Of a stretch of DNA of 6,225 nt, positions 1 through 5,600 are shown piece by piece (the stretch's first letter is position 1; each line of letters starts with the position of its first letter). The stretch spans positions 1 to 6,225 of the forward strand of contig QNEM01000130.1 in NCBI GenBank assembly GCA_003645215.1, written 5' to 3'. The translations under genes were made by a program, and so were the position numbers. The notes beneath the pieces are model-generated. The model did no database searches, was not told where the DNA came from, and was given only the letters and a program-made list of their open reading frames with translations. The stretch comes from Gammaproteobacteria bacterium (GTDB lineage Bacteria; Pseudomonadota; Gammaproteobacteria; Eutrophobiales; Eutrophobiaceae).

Positions 1-417
1 ACTTATATCAAGTTGCAGGTGCCTGCGGGCCAGGCAAATCCAAGTCCACCTGTGGGCCCGGCATTGGGTCAGCATGGACTGAATATTATGGATTTCTGTA
101 AGGCATTTAATGCACAGACACAGAGCATGGAACCTAATCTTCCTGTACCTGTTGTGATTACTGTGTATAGCGATAAAAGCTTTACCTTTATTATCAAGAC
201 ACCGCCCGCTTCATTTTTATTGAGGAAGGCAGCAGGTGTCCCCAAAGGTAGCGGCACACCTAATACGGACAAAGTGGGTAAGGTCAATCGTCAGCAGTTG
301 GAAGAGATTGCCAAGGCGAAAGAACCTGATTTAACTGCTGCTGATATGGATGCAGCTGTACGCACAATCGCCGGTACTGCACGCAGTATGGGTATTGAGA
401 CGGAGGGTGTTTCCTGA
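1..417 (+). CDS. rplK: 50S ribosomal protein L11 (5' end missing)
   Basis: L11 binds the GTPase-associated centre of 23S rRNA at the base of the L7/L12 stalk and helps translation factors and the stringent-response enzyme RelA work on the ribosome. The reading frame is open from base 1 (TYIKLQV...) to TGA at 415-417, giving 138 residues. Aligned by memory to the 142-residue E. coli protein, about six N-terminal residues and the start codon lie outside the window. The N-terminal domain shows the signature PSPPVGPALGQ (visible residues 14-24), whose prolines are where thiostrepton-family antibiotics act. The lysine in FCKAFNA (visible residue 34) matches a site trimethylated by PrmA in E. coli. 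The C-terminal rRNA-binding domain is complete, including GTARSMGI. The stop overlaps the rplA start by one base. The L1-binding operator expected upstream of rplK is not in the window. Identification is secure. Confidence 0.98.
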   Translation, partial: TYIKLQVPAGQANPSPPVGPALGQHGLNIMDFCKAFNAQTQSMEPNLPVPVVITVYSDKSFTFIIKTPPASFLLRKAAGVPKGSGTPNTDKVGKVNRQQLEEIAKAKEPDLTAADMDAAVRTIAGTARSMGIETEGVS

Positions 418-1109
418 TGGCAATTTCCAAACGTGTTAAATCCTGGAAAGACAAGATTGATTCAGAAAAACTTTATCCTTTAACAGATGCGTTACAACTG
501 TTGAAGGAATGCTCAACGGTTAAATTTGACGAGTCTGTCGAAGTTGCAGTTAATCTTGGCATTGATGCCAAAAAATCAGATCAGGCAGTTAGAGGAGCAA
601 CGGTGCTGCCTAAAGGTACGGGTAAAACAGTACGCGTAGCTGTATTTGCACAAGGTGAACAGGCTGAAGCTGCAAAAGCCGCCGGTGCCGATGTGGTTGG
701 TTTTGAAGATCTGGCTGAGCGCATGCAGGCTGGGGAAATGGACTTTGATGTTATTGTTGCGACGCCGGATGCAATGCCAGTTGTCAGTAAGCTGGGTAAG
801 GTTTTAGGTCCTCGTGGTTTAATGCCTAATCCCAAGGTTGGCACTGTGAATGTTGATGCTGCGCAGGCAGTTACTAATGCGAAAGCAGGTCAGGTGCGTT
901 ACAGAACAGATAAAAATGGCATCATCCATTGTGCGATTGGCAAGGTCTCATTTGAAGTCGATGCATTAAAAGAAAACCTTGAATCCCTGTTGGCTGATTT
1001 AAACAAGGCCAAGCCAAGTTCAGCAAAGGGTATTTACATGGAGAAAGTCAGTCTTTCTACAACAATGGGTCCAGGTATCGTAGTAGATCAGAGTAGTCTG
1101 GCTACTTGA
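417..1109 (+). CDS. rplA: 50S ribosomal protein L1
   Basis: L1 forms the mobile stalk at the E site of the 50S subunit, helps release deacylated tRNA, and in E. coli represses the rplK-rplA mRNA by binding its leader. The 230-residue product is near the usual 229-234 and aligns end to end with E. coli L1: VNLGIDAKKSDQAVRGATVLP in the first half of domain I, and the hallmark LGPRGLMPNPK at residues 130-140, followed by KAGQVRYRTDKNGIIH. The start is the ATG whose A is the last base of the rplK stop (TGATG, 415-419). A strong Shine-Dalgarno GGAGGG at 402-407 sits nine bases upstream, inside rplK, so the two genes are probably translationally coupled. No strong terminator follows, only a weak AT-rich inverted repeat, so some read-through into rplJ is expected. 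Identification is secure. Confidence 0.98.
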   Translation: MAISKRVKSWKDKIDSEKLYPLTDALQLLKECSTVKFDESVEVAVNLGIDAKKSDQAVRGATVLPKGTGKTVRVAVFAQGEQAEAAKAAGADVVGFEDLAERMQAGEMDFDVIVATPDAMPVVSKLGKVLGPRGLMPNPKVGTVNVDAAQAVTNAKAGQVRYRTDKNGIIHCAIGKVSFEVDALKENLESLLADLNKAKPSSAKGIYMEKVSLSTTMGPGIVVDQSSLAT

Positions 1110-1127
1110 ATATTTAGTATTTTATAC

Positions 1128-1152
1128 ACGTAATTGGCAGTTTTTATTACGT
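1128..1152. repeat. Inverted repeat ACGTAAT / ATTACGT
   Basis: Perfect 7-base arms at 1128-1134 and 1146-1152 flank an 11-base spacer that contains TTTTT. It lies 18 bases after the rplA stop. As RNA it would be a weak, AU-rich hairpin followed by ATTTT, poor as an intrinsic terminator. As DNA it could be a protein-binding site near the expected rplJ promoter. The sequence does not decide between these, and chance is possible in such AT-rich DNA. Confidence 0.35.
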
Positions 1153-1171
1153 ATTTTGAAGGCTTTGTACT

Positions 1172-1286
1172 GGCGGTGAATCTTCACTGGTTGCCGTTAG
1201 ACGTCAAAGACCGCAGGTGCTTCTTTCGTAGAGCTTTTATCTATGAAACAAGCTTAATGTAATCAGATTACCTGCGCAGGCGGTGA
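1172..1286 (+). repeat. Direct repeat GGCGGTGA in rplJ leader
   Basis: The octamer GGCGGTGA occurs at 1172-1179 and again at 1279-1286. The second copy is the 3' strand of the L10-leader fold. The first can form a local hairpin with the TCAC at 1184-1187 and GCC at 1193-1195. Because the two copies are identical, the second could replace the first as partner of 1184-1195, which would break the L10-binding fold. The repeat is seen directly; a switching role is inference. Confidence 0.5.
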
Positions 1287-1290
1287 TGTC
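1200..1290 (+). ncRNA. L10 leader (L10-L12 autoregulatory mRNA element)
   Basis: This RNA motif is bound by the L10(L12)n complex to repress translation of rplJ and rplL when stalk proteins exceed free 23S rRNA. Visible parts: an outer stem of GACGTC (1200-1205) with GATGTC (1285-1290), one G-U pair; a purine-rich internal loop AAAGAC (1206-1211) facing 1277-1284, where the family has its kink-turn; a perfect 7-bp helix CGCAGGT (1212-1218) with ACCTGCG (1270-1276); and an apical hairpin TTTCGTAGA (1224-1232) with TCTATGAAA (1240-1248), one G-U pair, 7-base loop. The GCTTAATG at 1252-1259 and the CCTGC helix strand followed by a purine-rich loop match the family pattern as I remember it. A competing CCGC (1211-1214)/GCGG (1280-1283) pairing exists. 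Its position upstream of rplJ fits. A covariance-model search was not possible here. Confidence 0.85.
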
Positions 1291-1292
1291 CC

Positions 1293-1314
1293 AAAACAGT
1301 TTACTCCTGTTTTT
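1293..1314 (+). promoter_or_regulatory. Leader hairpin with T-run, attenuator-like
   Basis: AAAACAG (1293-1299) pairs with CTGTTTT (1307-1313) across a 7-base loop and ends in T at 1314. The T-run is part of the stem and only two pairs are G-C, so it is a weak terminator at best. It sits three bases after the L10-leader fold, where a regulated attenuator could act. Pairing is seen; function is inference. Confidence 0.35.
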
Positions 1315-1339
1315 AAGGGTCGCCGTAGTGGTTGGTTTT

Positions 1340-1384
1340 GTATTCAGTTTTCTGAGTACGAAGCCTTGGTGTGATCCAGGGCTT
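1340..1384 (+). promoter_or_regulatory. Two back-to-back hairpins in rplJ leader
   Basis: The first hairpin has 8-base arms GTATTCAG (1340-1347) and CTGAGTAC (1352-1359), one G-U pair, and a TTTT loop. One base later the second has 9-base arms AAGCCTTGG (1361-1369) and CCAGGGCTT (1376-1384), one G-U pair, and a 6-base loop. Such regular pairing argues that the second half of the leader is a folded RNA, perhaps controlling access to the rplJ start or stabilising the mRNA. No T-run follows either hairpin, so neither is a terminator. Confidence 0.5.
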
Positions 1385-1426
1385 ATCAGGGCAGAGATGC
1401 CGGACGCTTTATGCTCGTAGTGATAA
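1383..1426 (+). promoter_or_regulatory. Closing stem with GNRA hairpin before rplJ
   Basis: TTATCA (1383-1388) can pair with TGATAA (1421-1426). Inside lies GGCA (1390-1393) paired with TGCC (1398-1401) around GAGA, a GNRA tetraloop that is typically stable and a common site of tertiary contacts. The element ends 24 bases before the rplJ Shine-Dalgarno, so it could define the folded domain just upstream of the ribosome landing site. Its first two bases are shared with the preceding hairpin, so the two compete slightly. Confidence 0.4.
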
Positions 1427-1450
1427 AGAGTCAGTAAGCCTGAATAACTT

Positions 1451-1466
1451 AGGAGAATAGATGTGA
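1451..1466 (+). promoter_or_regulatory. rplJ ribosome binding site and overlapping ATG-TGA / GTG starts
   Basis: AGGAG at 1451-1455 is a clear Shine-Dalgarno. Seven bases later GTG (1463-1465) opens the L10 frame. An ATG at 1461-1463, five bases from the Shine-Dalgarno, is followed at once by TGA (1464-1466), so it encodes a single methionine. Its last base is the G of the GTG start. The protein alignment (SLNLEAKKAIV against ALNLQDKQAIV in E. coli) fixes GTG as the real start. Confidence 0.85.
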
Positions 1467-1990
1467 GTCTAAACCTTGAAGCAAAGAAAGCGATAGTTGA
1501 AGAAGTAGCTGAAGTTGCTGGTAACTCACCATCTGCAGTGGCAGCAGAATATAGCGGTTTGAGCGTGAGTGATATGACTGAGTTACGTCAGACAGCTCGC
1601 GATGCCGGTATTTATCTGCGTGTTGTCAGAAATACACTTGCGCGTCGCGCTTTGGAAGATACAAGTTTTGATTGTATGCGGGAAGGGCTGACTGGTCAGC
1701 TTATCCTCGCTTTTTCCAAAGATGAGCCGGGTGCTGCAGCAAAGGTAGTTCGCGATTTTGCAAAGAAAAACGACAAGCTTGTTGTCAAGTTGGTGGCGCT
1801 GGAAGGTAAATTATTACAGCCCTCTGATATTGATGCATTGGCAAATCTACCAAGTAAGGAACAGGCGATTAGCATGCTCATGGGCATGATGATGGCACCT
1901 GTTGCGACCTTGGCCAGGACCCTGGCTGAACCACACGCGAAATTTGTGCGTACGGTTAAAGCTGTCGCTGATCAGAAGCAAGCTGCTTAA
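1463..1990 (+). CDS. rplJ: 50S ribosomal protein L10 with extended C-terminal stalk helix
   Basis: L10 anchors the flexible stalk: its N-terminal domain binds 23S rRNA next to L11, and its C-terminal helix carries L7/L12 dimers. The L10-L12 complex also represses this mRNA through the leader. The 175-residue product aligns without a gap to 165-residue E. coli L10 through residue 130, including MTELR (38-42) and LRVVRNTLARR (52-62). It then has exactly ten more residues, placed at about 147-157 in the C-terminal helix, where LARTLAE and FVRTVKA form an 11-residue-spaced near-repeat. Prolines at 145 and 157 may kink the helix. The start is GTG with AGGAG seven bases upstream; upstream in-frame extension is not supported by homology. 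It is followed 56 bases later by rplL. Identification is secure; the meaning of the extension is inference. Confidence 0.97.
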   Translation: MSLNLEAKKAIVEEVAEVAGNSPSAVAAEYSGLSVSDMTELRQTARDAGIYLRVVRNTLARRALEDTSFDCMREGLTGQLILAFSKDEPGAAAKVVRDFAKKNDKLVVKLVALEGKLLQPSDIDALANLPSKEQAISMLMGMMMAPVATLARTLAEPHAKFVRTVKAVADQKQAA

Positions 1991-2046
1991 TTCATTTTCG
2001 TATTTATATAAATTTAATTTTTAAGATTTAATTGGGAGTATTCACA
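1991..2046 (+). promoter_or_regulatory. AT-rich rplJ-rplL spacer with rplL ribosome binding site
   Basis: Only 10 of 56 bases are G or C, and 2001-2024 has none. ATTTAAT occurs twice (2012-2018, 2026-2032). GGGAG at 2034-2038 is the Shine-Dalgarno, eight bases before the rplL ATG. An unstructured A/U-rich stretch just upstream of a start commonly favours initiation through ribosomal protein S1. L12 is needed in several copies per L10, so this spacer may give the extra translation. No terminator or promoter is convincing here. Confidence 0.6.
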
Positions 2047-2427
2047 ATGGCTGTAAATAAAGAAGAACTTTTAGAAACAATTTCTAACATGACTGTGCTT
2101 GAAGTAGTTGAGCTTGTTGAAGCAATGGAAGAAAAATTTGGCGTATCTGCTGCTGTTGCTGCTGCACCAGCTGCTGCTGGCGCAGCTGCAGGTGATGGCG
2201 CTGCTGCTGAAGAAAAAACCGAGTTTGATGTAATCCTGACAGGTTTTGGTGAAAACAAGGTAGCTGCAATCAAGGCTGTTCGTAGTATCACTGGACTGGG
2301 TCTGAAAGAGGCTAAAGAACTTGTCGAAAGCGCTCCTTCTCCAATGAAGGAAGGCGCAACTAAAGACGAAGCAGAAGAAATCAAGAAGCAGTTGGAAGAA
2401 GCTGGCGCGACCGTCGAAGTCAAATAA
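2047..2427 (+). CDS. rplL: 50S ribosomal protein L7/L12
   Basis: L7/L12 dimers form the mobile stalk that recruits initiation, elongation and release factor GTPases and stimulates GTP hydrolysis. The 126-residue acidic protein shows the three expected parts: N-terminal dimerisation and L10-binding helices (about 1-33), an Ala/Gly/Pro hinge (about 34-54, including APAAAGAAAG), and the C-terminal factor-binding domain (55-126). This last starts EEKTEFDVIL and keeps the basic factor-contact residues K71, K76, R79 and K90 around TGLGLKEAKELVESAP. It is five residues longer than the 121-residue E. coli protein, with the difference in the hinge. I chose ATG 2047 because GGGAG lies eight bases upstream and MAVNKEELLE matches the family start; an in-frame TTG at 2032 would overlap that ribosome binding site. 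It is the only single-domain repeat-rich protein here, and the hinge codons are mostly GCT. Confidence 0.98.
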   Translation: MAVNKEELLETISNMTVLEVVELVEAMEEKFGVSAAVAAAPAAAGAAAGDGAAAEEKTEFDVILTGFGENKVAAIKAVRSITGLGLKEAKELVESAPSPMKEGATKDEAEEIKKQLEEAGATVEVK

Positions 2428-2439
2428 ACCTTTTGACAA

Positions 2440-2508
2440 AAGCACCAACAAAGATCAGTGCAAGGCTGGTGGAATTGACCACCGGCCTTGTGTTGCTTTG
2501 GTCTGCTT
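2440..2508 (+). promoter_or_regulatory. Long stem-loop, likely RNase III processing site
   Basis: The core is a 12-bp stem, CAAGGCTGGTGG (2461-2472) with CCACCGGCCTTG (2479-2490), one G-U pair and a 6-base loop AATTGA. Further out, CAAAG (2449-2453) pairs with CTTTG (2496-2500) and AAGCA (2440-2444) with TGCTT (2504-2508). This makes about 22 base pairs broken by internal loops, the shape RNase III cuts. No T-run follows directly, which argues against a plain terminator. The processing role is inferred from the known E. coli site in the same gap. Confidence 0.65.
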
Positions 2509-2530
2509 GGTAGAAAAGCTCAAGGAAAAT

Positions 2531-2573
2531 TCAGTGACTGGGAAAATCCAGTGACCGGGTTTTTAGTATTTTT
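2531..2573 (+). terminator. Attenuator-like hairpin with tandem repeat before rpoB
   Basis: ACTGGG (2537-2542) pairs with TCCAGT (2547-2552), one G-U pair, across an AAAA loop. T-runs follow at 2560-2564 and 2569-2573. The first run starts eight bases after the stem, farther than in a standard intrinsic terminator, so termination would be partial, as suits an attenuator between ribosomal and polymerase genes. The stem is built inside an 11-base direct repeat, CAGTGACTGGG (2532-2542) and CAGTGACCGGG (2549-2559), differing at one base. Confidence 0.45.
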
Positions 2574-2605
2574 GTAGTTTAAAGAACATATTGTGAGGAT
2601 CTGTA

Positions 2606-5600
2606 ATGGCCTACTCCTACACCGAAAAGAAACGAATACGTAAGGATTTTGGTAAACATCCAAAGATCATGGATGTGCCTCCCCTGTTAGCAATGCAGCT
2701 GGACTCGTATCGTAAATATCTGCAGCATGGTGTTGCTGCTGAAGAACGTAAAGATAAAGGCCTGCAGGCCGCGTTTAAATCTGTATTTCCAATCGTTGGT
2801 TTCTCCGGTAGCGCCATGCTTGAATATGTTAGCTATCGTCTGGTGAATCCAGTATTTGATGTCAAGGAATGTCAGCTAAGAGGCATTACTTATGCGTCAT
2901 CACTTCGCGTTAAAGTCCGCCTGGTTATTTATGACAAGGAAGCGGGACTAAACAAGAAGGTCGTAAAAGACATTAAGGAACAGGAAGTCTATATGGGTGA
3001 GATCCCATTGATGACACCAACCGGTGCCTTCGTTATTAATGGTACAGAACGCGTCATCGTTTCTCAATTGCACCGTTCTCCAGGTGTGTTCTTTGAACAT
3101 GATAAAGGCAAAACCCATTCTTCCGGGAAATTGCTGTTCTCTGCGCGTGTAATTCCCTACCGTGGTTCATGGCTTGATTTCGAGTTTGATCCCAAGGATC
3201 TGGTTTACTGCCGTATCGATCGCCGCAGAAAGATACCTGCGACTATTTTATTACGTGCACTGGGCTATGAAACCCAGGAAATGCTCGATATCTTTTTCGA
3301 TACCAATGAATACAAAATCAACAAGAAGGGCGTTGCCCTCACTCTGATACCGGATCGTTTGCGCGGTGAAACTGCGACATTTGATATCAAGGATAAAAAA
3401 GGCAAAGCGATCGTTGAAAATGAAAGACGCATTACTGCACGCCACATCCGGGAGATGGAAAAATCTGGACTAAAACAATTAATGGTGCCAGCTGAATATC
3501 TTATTGAGCAGGTGTTAGCAAAAGATATTGTTGACCTGGAAACAGGTGAATTGCTTGCGGCAGCGAATACGGAAATTACAGAAGAGCTACTGGAACAGCT
3601 ACTTGAATTTAAAGAATTGACGATTGAAACACTGTATACCAATGACCTGGATCGTGGACCTTATATTGCGGACACATTGAGGATTGAGACCTCAACCACA
3701 CCACTTGAGGCACAGGTTGAAATCTATCGCATGATGCGCCCGGGTGAGCCGCCGACAAAGGATTCCGCCGAGAACCTGTTCAAGAACCTCTTTTTCAGCC
3801 CTGATCGTTATGATTTATCTGCAGTTGGGCGTATGAAATTTAACAGAAGGATTGGTCGTAAGGAAATTGTTGGTGAAGGTATTCTATCCAAAGAAGACAT
3901 CACTGAAGTTCTTAAATTACTGATCGATATCAAGAATGGTAAAGGTACTGTTGATGATATTGACCATCTAGGCAACAGGCGTGTCAGAAGTGTAGGTGAG
4001 ATGGCGGAAAATCAATTCCGTGTTGGTCTGGTACGTGTTGAGCGTGCAGTGAAAGAGCGTCTTGGTCTGGCAGATTCTGAGGGACTAATGCCACAGGAAA
4101 TTATCAATGCCAAACCGGTATCAGCGGTGGTTAAGGAATTTTTTGGTTCAAGTCAGTTATCCCAGTTCATGGATCAGAATAATCCACTGTCTGAAATTAC
4201 ACACAAACGACGCATTTCAGCGCTCGGCCCTGGCGGGTTGACACGTGAACGTGCCGGTTTTGAAGTACGTGACGTACATCCGACACATTATGGTCGAGTA
4301 TGCCCGATTGAAACACCTGAAGGGCCAAATATTGGTTTGATTAACTCACTGGCGATTTACGCCAGAACCAACGAATATGGTTTTCTGGAAACACCGTACC
4401 GCAAGGTGAACAAGGGCAAGGTATCAGATGAAATAGAATATCTTTCCGCGATTGAAGAAAGTGATCATGTCATCGCGCAGGCAAGCGCTACAACAGATAA
4501 CAAGGGCCGTCTGACAGATAGCCTGGTTTCGAGTCGTCATCAAAATGAATTTACCCTGTCGACGCCGGATACAGTTGAATATATGGATGTCTCGCCAAGG
4601 CAGATTGTTTCCGTGGCAGCAGCATTGATACCGTTCCTGGAACATGATGATGCCAACCGGGCCTTGATGGGATCAAATATGCAACGTCAGGCTGTGCCTA
4701 CTCTGCGTGCAGATAAACCATTGGTCGGTACCGGTATAGAAAGAACGGTGGCGACAGATTCAGGTGTCACGGTGATTGCTGATCGTGGGGGTCTTGTCGA
4801 CTCTGTTGATGCCAGCCGTATTGTAGTGCGGGTAAATAATAATGAAGTCATCGCGGGTGAGCCTGGTGTTGATATTTATAACCTGACGAAATACACACGT
4901 TCCAATCAGAACACCTGTATTAACCAGAAACCACTGGTGAAACCGGGTGATATGGTTGCAGCAAAAGATGTACTGGCTGATGGCCCTTCAACTGATTTGG
5001 GTGAGTTGGCGCTTGGGCAAAATATGAAAGTCGCATTTATGCCCTGGAATGGTTACAACTTTGAGGATTCAATCCTTATCTCGGAACGTTTGGTGAAGGA
5101 AGAACGCTTTACCACGATCCATATTGAAGAACTGACCTGTGTGGCACGTGATACCAAACTGGGTCAGGAAGAAATCTCTGCGGATATTCCTAATGTTAGT
5201 GAACATGCGCTGAACAAACTTGATGAATCCGGAATTGTATTTATAGGCGCCGAAGTAAATCCAGGAGATATCCTGGTAGGCAAAGTGACACCGAAAGGTG
5301 AAACCCAGTTAACTCCAGAAGAAAAGTTATTAAGGGCAATCTTTGGTGAGAAAGCCTCTGACGTGAAAGATACCTCATTACGCGTTTCTTCAGGTACCAA
5401 TGGTACGGTAATCGATGTTCAGGTGTTTACGCGCGATGGTGTTGATAAAGATGTGCGCGCCCTGGAAATTGAAGAATCAGAACTAAAGAGTGTACGCAAG
5501 GATCTGAGTGATCAAATGCGCATCATGGAAGAAGGCATTTACCAGCGGATTGAGACCTTGTTACTGGGTAAACTGGCTGAGGGTGGGCCAGATGGTTTAA

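Larger units (their letters stand above)
1286..1420 (+). other. Possible 44-codon upstream ORF in rplJ leader, doubtful
   Basis: An ATG at 1286-1288 opens a frame to TAG at 1418-1420. The 44-residue product would start MSQNSLLLFLRVAVVVGFVF, a continuous hydrophobic stretch that could be one membrane segment, followed by a polar tail with two cysteines. The only upstream purine-rich match is AGG at 1278-1280, five bases from the ATG and inside the L10-leader stem. I do not recognise it. Its ATG overlaps a conserved RNA stem and its body overlaps several hairpins, so base composition of structured RNA may explain the hydrophobicity. Probably not a gene, but recorded because it is the longest ATG frame I noted in the leader. 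Confidence 0.12.
1110..1462 (+). promoter_or_regulatory. rplJ 5' leader region, structured RNA
   Basis: This 353-base gap between rplA and rplJ contains no recognisable gene. Its size and place match the long rplJ leader of gammaproteobacteria, which in E. coli carries a promoter for rplJ-rplL-rpoB-rpoC and the L10 autoregulatory site. From left to right I see an AT-rich stretch with an inverted repeat (1128-1152), a small hairpin with GGC/GCC closing arms (1172-1195), the L10-leader fold (1200-1290), four more hairpins (1293-1426), and the rplJ ribosome binding site (1451-1455). A promoter is expected near 1100-1170 by analogy, but no -35/-10 pair there is good enough to call. Confidence 0.8.
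2428..2605 (+). promoter_or_regulatory. rplL-rpoB intergenic regulatory region
   Basis: This 178-base gap has no ATG and no credible gene on this strand. In E. coli the equivalent gap holds an attenuator that lets only part of the transcripts continue into rpoB, and an RNase III cut site. The window shows comparable structures: a long stem (2440-2508) and then a hairpin followed by T-runs (2537-2573). The rpoB Shine-Dalgarno is GAGGA at 2595-2599, six bases before its ATG. Confidence 0.75.

Noticed and set aside
1100..1170. Possible rplJ promoter pieces such as TTGGCA (1134-1139), TTGAAT (1106-1111), TATACA (1123-1128), TATTTT (1152-1157)
   Set aside because: No pair has a usable 16-18 base spacing. 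A promoter is expected by analogy with E. coli but cannot be placed from sequence alone.
1411..1437. Eight-codon frame MLVVIKSQ before rplJ
   Set aside because: No Shine-Dalgarno precedes it and it overlaps the closing stem; such short frames are expected by chance.
2032..2046. Upstream TTG start for rplL adding five residues
   Set aside because: It would place the start inside the Shine-Dalgarno GGGAG, and the family begins at the ATG 15 bases later.
2433..2438. Perfect -35 hexamer TTGACA just after rplL
   Set aside because: At spacings of 15-19 bases the downstream sequence (around ATCAGTGCAA) has no acceptable -10, and it overlaps the base of the long stem. Not called as a promoter.
2028..2451. 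Long antisense reading frames opposite rplL
   Set aside because: They mirror the Ala-rich, GCN-biased rplL codons, give low-complexity Ser/Ala or Gln/Leu/Phe-rich products, and have no homology or ribosome binding site that I recognise.
1113..2572. Shared 11-mer TTTAGTATTTT at 1113-1123 and 2562-2572
   Set aside because: Both copies are in AT-rich intergenic DNA and flanking bases do not match; most likely coincidence.
3251..3642. Antisense reading frames opposite rpoB (also at 4424-4645 and 5164-5400)
   Set aside because: They lie wholly within a strongly conserved gene and show no recognisable protein features.
4145..4240. Rifampicin-resistance substitutions in RpoB
   Set aside because: All classic positions (D523, H533, S538 here) carry the sensitive-type residue; no resistance change is visible.
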